A DNA stretch of 64,000 nucleotides. Source: Atrichornis clamosus (lineage: Eukaryota > Chordata > Aves > Passeriformes > Menuridae). Both the position numbers and the translations under genes were made by a program. Every line of letters begins with the position of its first letter. Positions within the stretch are counted from its first letter, which is position 1. Shown here in pieces: positions 12,775-25,652 of this stretch. Under the pieces are notes generated by a model. It made no database searches, was not told the DNA's origin, and saw nothing but the letters and a program-made list of their open reading frames with translations. The DNA lies in NCBI GenBank assembly GCA_013400975.1, contig WBMZ01006410.1, positions 491,040 through 555,039 of the forward strand, given 5' to 3'.

Positions 12775-15700
12775 AAACTGTTAGTGATCATAATTAAGAA
12801 TTATTCTATCTGATTATAGTTTATTGATCAGCTAAATTAGAATGTGCCACAAAAAAGGAAGTTCTACAAAAAGTGTGCAGAGGGAAGTGATTCCTGCTAC
12901 TTGAAAGCCTGTGTTTCCAGCATTTGCCAGATCCACAAATCCCAGCTAGTCAACAGCAATTTTAAGTGCCCCATCCCTGTTCCTATATATACAAATCAAA
13001 GGAAAATTTTTAATTCTTGATTTTGACGTAATCCCATGTATCTTTACTGTTTTCTGTACTAGGAACAATGTGTTGGGGCACCAGGGGTGAATAGAAATTT
13101 CAGAGCGGGGGATGCACCCCACCTGTCTGTGCAGAATTTGATAGTGTGACTAATTGATTAACAACTTTTAATGTACTAACTATTTTTAACTGTGCTGAAA
13201 ATATAATAAAACATTATAAAAGAAAATTATTTAAGTTACAACTGATATAAACTAAAGAGAAGAATAAAAAGTATTCAAACTTCCTGGCAGCTGAATTTAT
13301 TTTTAAAAAAAAATCCATGCATGTCTGACAACTGCTAGACACCTTACTAGTTGGATTTCTTATCTAGACACAAATGTTGGTCCTGAAAGCCCTATTACTT
13401 GTGTCTGACTAAGCACAGACCAAGTGTGAAGTTTTTCCTCTACCTTGTACATTCAAACAAGACTGTTTATGCTCTGCTCAGCATGTCTCTGAGACACAAA
13501 GATGTTACTGCCTCTAGCATACCCTTTGCTTGTCACTGCCTCACTGAGAGAAGTTGACCTTAATCTTGACTGGCTGATTGGTCTCTAATCTGTTTCTGAA
13601 AAACGAACCAGATTTACAAAGAATAAGTGAAAAACACAAGACTGTTTGGAGGCAGAGGAGGTGCAAACGTACAGCCTGGGGTTAGAGCCATCCTGTCTAG
13701 ATGTCAGCTAGACTGAAGTGGAACAAAAGTCTCATGCAACAAAGTGACAGACTCAGCTGGAAGACAGCAGGTGACAGCATGGAGCAAGGAGCACCAGCTC
13801 CAGCAAGGAGCTTCTAAAGTGTGTTCCCACTGCCACTCTAACTCACACACACAGCATAACCGAGAGACACACAGCACCTGGATATTCACAGAGTGCAGGA
13901 CAATTCCAATAAAATGGCCAGGATGGTCTTTGGTGAAGGTGTGAGCTTAGAATCAGTTATTAGCTTCCCAAACCATCTGCTTATTGTTGAAGATATTCCA
14001 ACTATATATCTGGACCAAACTTGCCTGATAGTAGGACGGGAAGAAAATGGGATTTGACAGAAAGAAACAAGACAAAGCAATTCATAAAGCAGAGATGTCA
14101 GTAAAAGTTTGGCTAGAGTCAGAGAGGTATTTGCCAAGACTGCAGCATGACAACCGGACTTCCTCTACATTGCTGTTATGCAATGATGTTGTGTTGCTGA
14201 AACAGCTCCCCAGGTGACAATAACCATCAACAAGAGTCAAACGGAAACCATACAGTATTTGTTTTGGTATTCTTAAGGAAACAACCTTTCTACTGGTATT
14301 CAAAAAGTGGTTCTGTCTGAGAAATCCATTAGTGACTGAGTCTGAAGGATAATGAGTCTCTCACTGCATGTGATAGAAGTTTCACTTTCTTGATCTTGGA
14401 TGAAATCTCCATGAGGTCTGAAGATGGGTGGAAGAGGCATCTTTTTCTTCAACAGCATCCATAGGAGAGATTGCTTACTTATATTTCCATCTTTGAGGTA
14501 CAAACTGATTGTCAGAAGTTATCTGAGTGTCTGGGTGGAATTTCATCTGGTCTAAAGCATCCCTGGTTCATTAAGAATCTAATATCCATTATGTGCAGTG
14601 CTAGTCAAAATTACTTCAATTCAAGCCACTTTGAAAAGCTTAACTGCTATCTCAGTGGCTAGATGACATGCACTGTTGGAAGTATAACACAGCTCAGGTA
14701 AGGAACAAAGGCTAAGTTCAATACATCCAGTCAGGATGACTGATGGTTTGGCCTCAGAATGCACCCTTATCTGCTGGAAGGGAACATACTTTCACAGAAA
14801 AAGCTGGGGGAAAACAAACCAGCCAAATCAAACCAAAAAACAACTAACAAACAAAAAAACTGTGTGCAATGAAACCCACAAGTTTGTGAACCCTCTGCTC
14901 AGTTTCTGGTGGACATTTTAGAACATTTCTAGTTTCATTCTTGTACTACTTTAAATTTAAGAATTAAATCAGAGGACTGGCTTGTCAGTGTGATACTACT
15001 GAAATTCAGGGTATAGCTTAACCACCTACTTTCAAATTGAGAACCTTCACTTTTAGCAATTTTGTTTCTTTGTTTGGAAAGGGGTTTGGGGTTTTTTCCT
15101 ATGTCTGGGTTAATAAAAAGAAACTATAGATAAGACAGCATGCATCTGGCTTTGAGGGGGCCCAGCAAAATCAAAGCCTGTGCAACCAAGCAGAAAGTAC
15201 ACATTTTCTAAGCTTAAACAGCACACAACTCGACTGGAGCCCTCGTCTGTTTTTCAGAGATAGTCATGAATGCAGGCTAAAATCCTAAGCTCCCATAAAA
15301 AATTTCTGTAAAAATCAAGGAAAACAATACGATCAGGGCACGTTGTCCATCTTCTGAGTAGATGGCCCCCATCTGGTTCTGGCCAGACAGGACCCCAACC
15401 TCTAAGTAATGCCAGAGTTCAGCTCCACTCAGTTGTGTCTGATTAACTTAATGCAGGAAGTCATTTCCAGATGGGACTCCAATTTAAATCCAAAAGCTAT
15501 GCCACTGTCTGGCTCATCAGGGTTTCTGCATCACATACAGCACACCCTAAGGGATGGCAGCTTCTGGCAGGCAATACTTTCCTAGTACCCTACTGAGGTA
15601 ACACAAATTCTGTTGTTCAGAATTTACGGGGTAGAAGTGCAAGCCTGTCCTTAAAAAAATATTTTAAAAAAATTAAAAAGAAATAAAGAAACCAGCTCCT

Positions 15701-18350
15701 GAACTTTGTGCCTCACCTTTCAAAGCTTGATGAAAATTCACACTTGAGAAGGTTTTCTTAGGAGGAGTTTTCTTCATTTTGCTTCCTGTATCTCTGTGTA
15801 CCAAAGAGACTTTAAACAGTTCATGATCTCCAGAGCTGGTCTGGCTTTTTTTTAAATCATCTGATGCACAAGAAAGTCAGACTCCATGAAGTCCACATGT
15901 TAGACAGTTTGTTCCTAGTAATTTACAACACTGTAAGTTTTAGATAACTTTTGCAAGGAAGCTGCTCTCAGCTGGCTCACATGCAGGCTTTCATTCCACT
16001 GACTGAACTACAGCACTCTTCCATCATTCCTGAGCCTCTTCCCAAAAGCATCTAAAGGAGAAATGGGAAGTCTTGCTTACGCAGCAGAGCAAGTTTCCAT
16101 TGGGCATTGTTAAAATTCTTTCAGAATTATATTAAGATTTTTGTTCCTACAAAAGCACTGAAAATATTTAAATGAATAGGCATGAACATTCATGGCAGAA
16201 AAACAACAGAGGCAGTCCAGCTGCTGGAATTATCCTTGGGGTGGGAAAATGGGAAAACAAGGTCTACATATTAAATTATGTTGCTCAGAATTAAGAGCTC
16301 AGGGAAACATTATCTCACCAAACTTAAGCCAGACTGCGGCCTATATGTTCAAAAGAGGAAAATTATATATGTTGCTATTTGAGAAATCTGGCTTTCAAAA
16401 AGCATGTTTATCTGTTTGATCTCTGAATCCTAGTTTGCCAGGAAGACTGCACAGGGTGTGTCTCTGTCCAGGTTGGGTGATGGAAGAGCAATCATGCTCA
16501 CAGACAACTCTTATCTTCCCTAATCCCCACCCACTCTCCTGTCGGTAGTCCTTGATCAGCCCCAAACTGAGCACTCACACACCATGGAAAATAACCATAG
16601 AAATGTAGGTTTCTGAAGTAAAAGAAAAATGACAAAAACTCCTTTATCTTAGCTTCTTTTCAAAAAATTCACCAAATTTCATTGTGCATCTGCCTGACTG
16701 AGCAGCAGAATTTGTTCTTCTCTGGGGACTTTTTAATTTTATAGTTATTACTATAAATTCACTCATAGTTCAGTACATTACACTAAATTCAGCTGAGACA
16801 CCATGAGAGGTATCAGGTGTTTAATACGGACCAGTCCATGCTGATTACAGTGCAACTGAGGCATATTCAATACAGAAATACTGAAAATCATGTTTGCAAA
16901 CAGACATTGTCTGGTGGCTAGTATCAGTAACCATGGCCTGTCTGAAATATTAGCATTATTATCCCTTCTGTACCATAGGTGATTCCCTGAAGAACATTGT
17001 CGTATAGAATCAGTAATGGATTGTATAGAATGTAAGAAATATTGATTTACTAATACTACTGGTTAATGAAATTTATTTGTCAAAAGAATGCCAAGGAGTA
17101 CTAGATGACATTTTGACAAAGAATAGGCAGGCAGTACAAGAAATAATAGTGTTTTAAACCCTTACATGAGCATTTCAGAGCTGTACTCCTGTAAAAATGC
17201 AAAAAACCCTTACATTAGGTACCAATCTCTTAAAAGTCAAGATAATGTGGAGGATTCAGAAGGGTTATGAGCATGCAACTGGTATGAGTAGTGTGATTAC
17301 AACAGGTAAAGACCATCTGTTAAATATGAAAAGAACCAGTCTTGTGCTTTCTCCTATGCTGTAAGATACATTTGTCTTCTGCAAACATCTGAACAGGGCC
17401 TCATTATAGCCCTTCAAATTTCTCCTTAAATTGCATTATGTCGCAATAGCTAATAACAAGTTGAAAGGACTACACTTTCAGTGTCCTGACCCAGAGATCC
17501 TTTTGTGTCACCCAATGCCATTCAGTTTACATACATCCTCTATCTACATGCCTGTGTTATACTCGGGCTGGAAGCAATGTCACACTCCACAACTGGGAAT
17601 GGCTAGCTGTTACAACACGAGCAGAAATAGCATTATTACTATTATTAGTATAATAATAAACCTGCCACATTAGATTCGTTTTCCTACTGAGGCAACCTTA
17701 GAAAAAGTATTCATCTCTGCTTCAGCAACTACACAATGATTTTGCAGGCATAACCCCACAAGAGAAACATGAATCATTCAGAGACACACATGGTGTATAT
17801 GAATGACACATTTTTGCATTTGGATTCCTGATTCATCTGACAGATGTGAGAAAATTCATGAAGTTAAACAAGTCCCAAGTGATTGCACATGTCTGGATGC
17901 TTTAAAAGCACAAGTTATTCCACTTACTTTAGCACTAAAAGTACTGAGTTTTTTCTTCTGGTCAACTGTTCATTGTGATATAGTTACAGTTGTCCATTAC
18001 TAACAATGTCACCTGTCTTTCCACATCCATTAAGAAGATTTTACAGATTTATAATAATGAAGAGAAATGACAGCTTATATTCTCATATTTAATCCATCCT
18101 CTCATTTTTTGAAGCCCTTTAAAAACAAATTAAAATCTCCCGGCAGGCATCTGAGGTAACATGGATGACATAAGGATGTGGAGAAATATTTTTAAAATAA
18201 AATATCATAACAGAAATGCTGAAATATGAAAGAGATACTGAATTCATATATTAAGTTCACACATATGTGTATGTTGCCATCCTTGCATGGTACTATTAAT
18301 AACAGCTTTGATAACAAGACACATGGACTGATCTTCCTGGTTTTACTCCC

Positions 18351-18369
18351 ATAAGATCTTAGATCTTAT
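18351..18369. repeat. 19-bp palindrome
   Basis: ATAAGATCT and AGATCTTAT flank a single T at 18360, making a perfect 9-bp inverted repeat. It contains two AGATCT sites. Probably a chance palindrome. Confidence 0.7.
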
Positions 18370-19460
18370 TAATAGACCAACTGCTCCTGATGTTCCTCTG
18401 TGCCAGAATTTGATGCAAACATCACTGACCTTTCTGGAAGTCCTCCTGCTGAGCATCCTGAGCTTTAGGCAGGGTGCTTGTGGACTGATGAAAACTCAAG
18501 ATGACTGTGGGCAGGTTATATTTCACAGAAATTCAGTGATTCTCTTCACTGCTCTTCAACTCTCTCAGTCATTCTCTATAAAGTTCACAAGCATGGCACT
18601 CAAGCTGTGCAAACAAGCTATTTGTTTTCAGTTAATGATCCTCACCATCAAATACACAACGGTACTCAATTTCCTCGTTTATTTCTTTTTCCTTTCCCTC
18701 CCGCCCTCCTGCTGTTTATTACCAGAAAATGTGATCTCCATGATGTAGACTGCAAAATCTGTAGACCAGCTACAGTGCTTATATGTTTGTACAACACCCA
18801 GAACAGTGTGGTTTTGATCCTAATTCGGGATTGTCACTCTGAACACTTTTTGTAGTGCTGCTTTCTCTGGAATTAACAATATAATGCGTGGCTTAAAATG
18901 AAATAAATGAAATCTCTGATCAAGCATCAGAGTGAGTTATAAATGTATATAGACAATGCCTCTGCCTCTGATCTATAGGTGGTTTCTTCCCTCACAGGCT
19001 CTCTGCATCTTCTTCTTGCTACATTCAGAGTGGCTGAGGCTATATTACAAGTAACTGTATTTTAAATAGGTAAATTTTGCACTTGTTAAGCTATACAGAA
19101 CCAATGACTATCATATGTGTTACAAGATGTGCCCAGTATTATGCTTGTAGAGACACGTTAATTCCTTAACTTGAAGCAAAGCAGACAACATTGGAAAAAA
19201 GTTATGCTGTGTTTACCAGAAGTACTTCTTAAATTAGTCACTTTTAGTTCCTTAGGATATTGTACGGGCCACTGGCCTTCATTTACAGAGCATGTATACA
19301 GTCCTGTAAAAGACTTAGTTTTTTCTCCTGACTCTGTAATTTGTTTCATGAGTAACCAGACAAAAGTTACAAATTTATCCAGGCATCCATTTGCCCCAAC
19401 TGTAGACTTGGCTAACAGCACTTTACAAAACCATGTGATGCCATAATTCATTATTGAAGC

Positions 19461-19513
19461 TGTAAGCTGTTTGGGGCAGGGAGTGCCATTCCATCTTGCA
19501 TTTATACCACAAC
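19461..19513 (+). mobile_element. Possible ancient L2-type LINE or SINE 3' tail relic
   Basis: The segment TGTAAGCTGTTTGGGGCAGG, followed by a T/C-rich stretch and TTTATACCACAACT, follows the pattern known for 3' tails of ancient amniote L2 elements and of SINEs that share that tail (a TAAGCTC...GGGCAGGGAC core, then a pyrimidine-rich stretch, then ...CAGCACCTAG). The match is short and diverged. I infer an old fossil fragment on the + strand; chance similarity is possible. Confidence 0.35.
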
Positions 19514-20652
19514 TAAGGAAGCAGATCCACCAAAGGGATGCCTAGGGAAGCTGAAGCCACCTCCTTCTCCCAGCCCATTAGCCAGAAGCACTGTGCTGCC
19601 AAATCTGAGAGCACTGACAGCTCACTGAGGCTGGGCAGCTTGACATTCTATTGCTGAAGAGCCACACAAACAGCACTATCAGTATTTCAGAAAAGGATGC
19701 TGTGATCCTCCAACAATGGAAAGCAATTACAAAATAAATTTTTCTACCAAGAAAAATGTAAAATGCAGTAATTTTTCATGCTGTATGAGACTAAGAGATG
19801 GGTTGTACAAAACATCCACCATTTAAAGCAGGCACTTGGCACTTGGTAAAAGCAACTGCAAAGGAAATGTCACTCACTGAAGGTCCCTACACTCTCTGAA
19901 AGGTACGGTGGTTGATTCAACATGACGTACCTCCATCCAATACCCAGATAGCATGTCACATTATTTTAAGGAATATGATCAGACTTTCTCAGCCAGGTGG
20001 ATTTGCTGGTTCAGCAGTCTTAACAACTAAAAACAGGGATGAAATACTTTTAGTGCCTGCTTTTAGATTATAAAGCTACAAGGAGCTTGAATCTTGATTA
20101 AGAGACTGGCATGCAGCTGTACCTTGAACAACTAGCATGATGCACAATTTCCTATCATCCTGCCCAGCGAACCAGTAAGGTGAATGTAATCAAAAATGGT
20201 GTCTTGCATGGAGAGTTTACAGCACGGTAATTGTAGGAAATGAATACAAATTAAAGCCTTTAAAAGACAGATCCACTACAGGTCATTGTAACCAACATGT
20301 TGCTTGAGATTTTCTCTTAACAGGATATTCATCATGGCAGGATGAAAAAGTGGGGCCTAAATTCTCTAGATTCAAAAAAGCAGAAATAACAAGCTCTGAA
20401 CAAACAAAAAAACCACTCCACAACAAACCGCACACACACAGAAGATACTGAATGGTTTTACACTTTTGCCCCAGTTACAATCTCATTACACCTTTTAATG
20501 CAGCTTGACTGATTTAATTTCGTTTTCGCAAATTGACAGCAGTATTTTTAGAAGAAGAAAGGTAAGATTGAAAAACTGGTGGCCTAGAAATTCTATGAAT
20601 ATTCATCTGGTGTGGCTCATTCAAAAGAGAAGTGGCTCACCAGTGGATAGTT

Positions 20653-20682
20653 AAAAAAAAAATCTAGGTTGTTTTTTTTTTT
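20653..20682. repeat. A10 and T11 runs in inverted arrangement
   Basis: Ten A bases (20653-20662) and eleven T bases (20672-20682) are separated by 9 bases, so they can fold back on each other. Probably a by-product of homopolymer expansion. Confidence 0.75.
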
Positions 20683-20885
20683 AATCAAACATATATAGTT
20701 TCAGATTCAAAGATTCTTTAGCAAAGTCACCCTTCAACCTACTATAGCAACTTTCATTAATCACTACTATAGAATCATAAAGATAAAATCATTATGTTAC
20801 TTAGTGAGTGAAAGATTCAAGAAAAAAGATAAATCTCCCTTCCCACCTGGCAACTTCTAAGTCAAATATTTATACTTTCACTTCC

Positions 20886-20899
20886 AAAAAAAAAAAAAA
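20886..20899 (+). repeat. A14 homopolymer
   Basis: Fourteen consecutive A bases with no recognisable retroposed sequence upstream. Confidence 0.9.
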
Positions 20900-21330
20900 C
20901 AACTGCTTTAGACCCAGAATAAAGCCAAATGACTTCCTGTAAAGTAAAAATATGTGCTATATAAAGCCAAGTTTGGACTAAACTCTAAGATTTTCAGAGC
21001 TTCTATTTTAGATTTTTACACTACAAATTGAGTTGTCTTTTCTCTGTGGGTCTATTTTAAGAGACCCAGTAGAAATTAAGTCTCAGCAAAATGAAGTGTG
21101 CAATCAGGGAAGCAATAAATGAGCACTCTGGGAACACATAAGCAGGTGAGAATCAGTTTGAGATTGATATGATGAACAGGTCAGGTAGCGAGAATTTTTA
21201 AACAGTTTGACTAGGCAATTAACATGAGACTTGTGACTAGAAAAGCATGTGTAGTAACACATTACTGACCCCTCATTGAATTCACTCAATCGTAAACTGG
21301 CTGAACACTTGGATTTTCATCTCATTTGCC

Positions 21331-21343
21331 TTTTTTTTTTTTT
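21331..21343 (+). repeat. T13 homopolymer
   Basis: Thirteen consecutive T bases followed by ATAGAAG. It resembles a polypyrimidine tract, but no exon follows that I can support. Confidence 0.9.
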
Positions 21344-21691
21344 ATAGAAGTAGCTGAATAAGTAACACCACTGAATTACTCTCAAATTTGCAGGTTTTCA
21401 GAACAAGCTTACAGATTGCCCACAAGGGCAAGCTCTGCCCTCACTGCTGAGACACAGCAACCCATCACACCTCATGGAGCCCCACAAGTGCTCCACAGCT
21501 CCTGTGGGACCACCCGAGCATGACCTGTTCAACCAGGTCTGCGTCAAGAGTCTCGGAGTACCTTGGGAAAAACTGGACTGTGTCATCCCTGAAATCAGAT
21601 CGTGATAAAACTATAGGGGTTTTGCTTCTGAAATCAGACAAGTATAGCAAAAATACTCAAGAATTTAATTACCTTAATAGTTTATTTTGGT

Positions 21692-22157
21692 ATTAATTTT
21701 ATTTGTTGACAGTGGGGGAAGGCCAGGAGCAGAATTAATGATACATTTCTTATGGGCATGATAGAAAGCATGAGTGTAACTCCTTCTGTGGCATCTGCAA
21801 AGATGAAACAAGGCATGTTACTAAAAGGCAGAAGTTATTCCAGAATTTACTTTTCTGAAGAAAGCCTTCAGCTCGTGGGCTAAAGTCCCTCCTTTCCTCA
21901 CCTCAGACATGGAGATTTTTTTATTGTAAATTTTAACCTGATGCCCATTGGTTTGGAGATCCATAAAAATAGCTCTGGAACAGATATCAGAGAACCACTG
22001 TTAAAGTACTACCGGCTGCTTTTGATGTTTCTGTAACTAGAACAAGCCCTACAGCCGCATGATCATTTTTCAAGAAAGTCAATTCTTCTACAGCTAGAGG
22101 ACCATCTCCTCTCTGCCTCCCCAAGATACAAGCCCCTCCTTCTCCAGAGGAACAGAC
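21692..22157 (+). repeat. 466-bp block, first copy of an N-joined duplication
   Basis: This block begins ATTAATTTTATTTGTTGACA and ends CCAGAGGAACAGAC immediately before the single N at 22158. Read side by side it shows no difference from 22159-22624 (offset 467). The only interruption between the copies is the N, a gap placeholder. The simplest reading is that two contig ends carrying the same 466 bp were abutted rather than merged. A recent true tandem duplication is the alternative. Confidence 0.93.
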
Positions 22158-22158
22158 N
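22158..22158. other. Single ambiguous base (N), probable assembly junction
   Basis: This is the only N I noticed in the window. It sits exactly between the two 466-bp copies, which strongly suggests a contig join or gap placeholder rather than a poorly called base. Confidence 0.9.
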
Positions 22159-22624
22159 ATTAATTTTATTTGTTGACAGTGGGGGAAGGCCAGGAGCAGA
22201 ATTAATGATACATTTCTTATGGGCATGATAGAAAGCATGAGTGTAACTCCTTCTGTGGCATCTGCAAAGATGAAACAAGGCATGTTACTAAAAGGCAGAA
22301 GTTATTCCAGAATTTACTTTTCTGAAGAAAGCCTTCAGCTCGTGGGCTAAAGTCCCTCCTTTCCTCACCTCAGACATGGAGATTTTTTTATTGTAAATTT
22401 TAACCTGATGCCCATTGGTTTGGAGATCCATAAAAATAGCTCTGGAACAGATATCAGAGAACCACTGTTAAAGTACTACCGGCTGCTTTTGATGTTTCTG
22501 TAACTAGAACAAGCCCTACAGCCGCATGATCATTTTTCAAGAAAGTCAATTCTTCTACAGCTAGAGGACCATCTCCTCTCTGCCTCCCCAAGATACAAGC
22601 CCCTCCTTCTCCAGAGGAACAGAC
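22159..22624 (+). repeat. 466-bp block, second copy of an N-joined duplication
   Basis: This copy matches 21692-22157 base for base as far as I can see by eye. After it the sequence continues uniquely with CTATCCATGCCACTGC. If the duplication is false, the true sequence runs from the first copy straight into 22625 and the window is 467 bases too long here. Frames of about 70 to 98 codons on the - strand within and across the copies are not supported as genes. Confidence 0.93.
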
Positions 22625-25600
22625 CTATCCATGCCACTGCTGCCTGTACTGGTTGAATCAGATTTGTAGGGGAAGTAGGCTCCAAATTTTCAGAAGCTGG
22701 CCCTTGATACAAGAGCTGCTGCTGCCTCTGAAGTCTGCTGAATGGGAGAACACCAAAAAAATTGGAATTCATAAGAAAGATTTTTTTAGGGAAAGGTTGC
22801 CAATTTCTCAGCTACTCCCCCAGGAAAATACAATTAACTCATCTGTAATGAGAACACTTACACACGCTCGATTTAGTTACAGCTCATGTGTGAGCCCCTG
22901 CCATCTCTGTGCCCCTGTCCCAGACTGCCAACTTGCATGGAACAAAAGGCTGACCCTGGAAGACTTTTCCTAATTAGCGTTCCATGACTAATGCAAAAAT
23001 TGAGGGAGATAATTGTGTTAGCTATGCTTCTGGGGAAAACTTTTATGAGATAGGTCTGACAGAGTAAAAATCCCAAATGTCCATTTTACTCTAAGAACTT
23101 AAGGAGGAAAGTTGTTGCAACTCTGGTTTTAAAGAAGTGAAGTGTGAGGACTTTTGTCCTCACCTCTGGGCCTCACCCTCTCTACTTGGCACAACTCAAT
23201 CTCTCTTGTGTAAAAGTGGAATAGCAGAGCTGCTGTGCATTAATATAGCCCTGAAAATCCACCCCACAGTCTGTTATTCTAAAACAATGAGAAAATCCCT
23301 TCCCCTGCTTCCCAACAACCAGCATTTCTATATTAAAACATGAACTGTGCTGTGTATCTGTTGAATCAAGTTCTTGTATCTTAAATCACTTTGTATCAAT
23401 TGAATCATTATAATCACCTGTTCCTATTTTTGTCCCCCCAGTTCATGAAAGGTACTGTAGTTTGGCTTAAGCAAGCCAAAGTTTTATTGTACTTGTCGTG
23501 TACTAAGACACAAGCACAGCTAGGCCTGTGACCCAGAATTAATATACAGATCCTGAATTCCTTACAATTTTAAAAAAACATTTAATCAAAGATACCTGCT
23601 CTTCCCTCTTTAAGTCACTATCAGCTCCCATAAAACCAGTGAAACTACTCACATGCAAAAGACAAGACATAGGTTATATGAACTTAGAGAAGCTCAAAAA
23701 TAACAAATTAGTGTAAATTTTCATCTCACAAATCTCAACAAACTTGAGAATTTGGGGGGAATGGTTTATTTCTCATATCAGTGACTATTAAAAATGCTAT
23801 AAACTCGACAGATCATCTTCAAGTGCAAAAAAATTATTTCCCAATCACAAAATTTTTGTTTTCTCAAGTAGCCAAAAAGAACAGATGAGGCACAATGAGA
23901 AGAAAATATTCAGGATTTAATCTGTATTGGTACACTACCAGCAAAAATACCAACAGGTCAGATCAACTCAGAGTGACTTTAGTAGAAAAACTTTTTCCTT
24001 ACTAGAACCCAAATATAGGCTACAAATGATTGTGAATCAGTGCTAAGGTGAGACTGTTGGGTTTTTGCTTGTTTTAAGGCAAGTCAGTATTTAATGGATG
24101 CTGCATCATTATTTTGTTGCTGTAGGTTACTGCGTTTGAGTTCGTGTTTTGTTGAGATTTTTATTAAGTGACACAAATGGCAAAGAATAGACTTTCTTCT
24201 GGTTTTCTATCAACTAAAATGATAGTAGGTTCAATTATGATTTCTTCTCACAGCTTTACTCAGGAAAGGAGCCCTTGCTATTCCTGTCTCCAGCACATTT
24301 ATTTCCCCTTGCTGGTACCAAATAATTTTGGGCCTTGTAGAGATCAACAAAAATAGAATATTTATCCTACTAGAAAGTGACAATTACAGAAGAGAATCAC
24401 TTTACAAAAGGCAAACTAGCTTACCCTCATCTGTGGTTCTATTGAAAACTGATTGTAAAGCCAATCACATTGGTTTAGATCAAAAGAGATGGAGAAGATG
24501 CATTTCACATTTTTTTGTGAAAAAAAAGTTAGCAATCATACGTAGGACCTGCAACACACAGTTAATTCAAAAGAGTTCAATGAACATCTCATCCACACTC
24601 AAATACTTTGTAAACAGCAAAAAATAGCTACATTAGACAAATAGATGACTTGCACACAGCAGAAATATATTATTGAATCAATAGCACATATCTTCTCTCT
24701 AGAAAGGATCAATGTAATTTAACGTCGAAGGGAAAAAAAAGACAAAATCTGTGTAAGAACACTAGGTGAGGTGGTAGGTATTAGGAACAGGACTTCATTC
24801 CCAGTTGTCAGATTTAAGAACTACTGGCCCAGAACAAACAGAAGATGTTATTATTTGAGGCCTCTCTATCTGAGAGGCAGTAAAAAGGCAACTATGTGAA
24901 GATGTTCCCCAAAAGTGTGAGAAAGGATTACTACCCAGAGAAAAACAGAGCAGAGATGCTGATTTGCTTCCTTCCCCCTCAAGTATGTGCAGAAGTCAAG
25001 TTCCTTTCTAAGTCCCAATATTAATGTTAATGAAGAAACTTTAGTTGAAACTTTAGAGCAGAGTGGTTGTGGCTCTTACTGTCCTGGTAGCAGGAGGCTT
25101 GACCAGCCTTCTCTCCATGCCAGGGGCTCTACTACGCATAGTCACAGACCCACTCCAGTAAGTACCACTCAGAGAAGCAAATGGATTTTGAACAGTCATG
25201 TCATCCAAATTGCACAGGTACATGAAAAAAAAGTTTAAGAATCATATCTCTTTAAAACTTACTCCAAAGCCAGATCTTCAAAGTCTCTCAAATCTCTCCT
25301 GAAATTCTTCATCTACATCTAAAAAATAAATAAATAAACATGTGCACATGCCAAACCAAATATTTTTATGTAGCTATCAAGAGTGTCTCAAGGCTCAGGA
25401 CTTTTCCAAAGCACTTGTACCAGACCTGCATGTAAACTCCTAGTGGCTGGGTAAATATCACCCTGGAGGAAATTTCACACTGAAACCGATTTGAAATCAT
25501 CCCCTATTTCTCTAAGGGAGAAAGAGGTCAGATCAATATAACATAGTCCTGTTCTATTTGATTGGTTTTCTTCCGATTCAGAAGGAGGAGACCACATTGC

Positions 25601-25638
25601 AAAATAGGTATCCAAAATCCCCTTGAAAGTGTTACTGA

Positions 25639-25652
25639 TTTTTTTTTTTTTT
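25639..25652 (+). repeat. T14 homopolymer
   Basis: Fourteen consecutive T bases within unique sequence. Confidence 0.9.

Larger units (their letters stand above)
3187..19460. other. Long gene-free, mostly unique AT-rich stretch
   Basis: I see no gene here. Open frames are at most 118 codons, on both strands, with AT-rich codon content and no recognisable motif. The stretch holds an A15 run at 3828-3842, short hairpins (7134-7157, 7770-7800, 12748-12774, 18351-18369), a 17-bp tandem duplication at 7307-7338, and short CA-rich patches near 10188 and 13846. A G-rich patch at about 9455-9510 is followed by an AT-rich segment and resembles no element I can name. Some AT-rich segments with homeobox-like TAATTA/TAATTG words, for example around 4150-4235 and 4940-5100, could be conserved noncoding DNA, but alignment would be needed to tell. 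Confidence 0.55.
19514..21691. other. Gene-free stretch before the duplicated block
   Basis: I see no gene here. It contains an A10/T11 inverted homopolymer pair at 20653-20682, an A14 run at 20886-20899 and a T13 run at 21331-21343. The patch at 21398-21650 is richer in G+C and CpG than its surroundings and has two overlapping short open frames on the - strand (61 and 62 codons). It matches no family I recognise and may be a decayed element. Confidence 0.5.

Noticed and set aside
18410..18748. 112-codon + strand frame rich in hydrophobic residues, suggestive of membrane segments
   Set aside because: Hydrophobicity follows from T-rich codons; no family likeness and an overlapping second frame is also open.
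20770..20790. TATAGAATCATAAAG, resembling a CR1 terminal repeat
   Set aside because: No CR1 body sequence on either side; chance match in AT-rich DNA.
21987..22772. Repeated protein-like words in - strand frames, suggesting a small repeated gene family
   Set aside because: The repetition comes entirely from the 466-bp duplicated block; frames are short and lack any family likeness.
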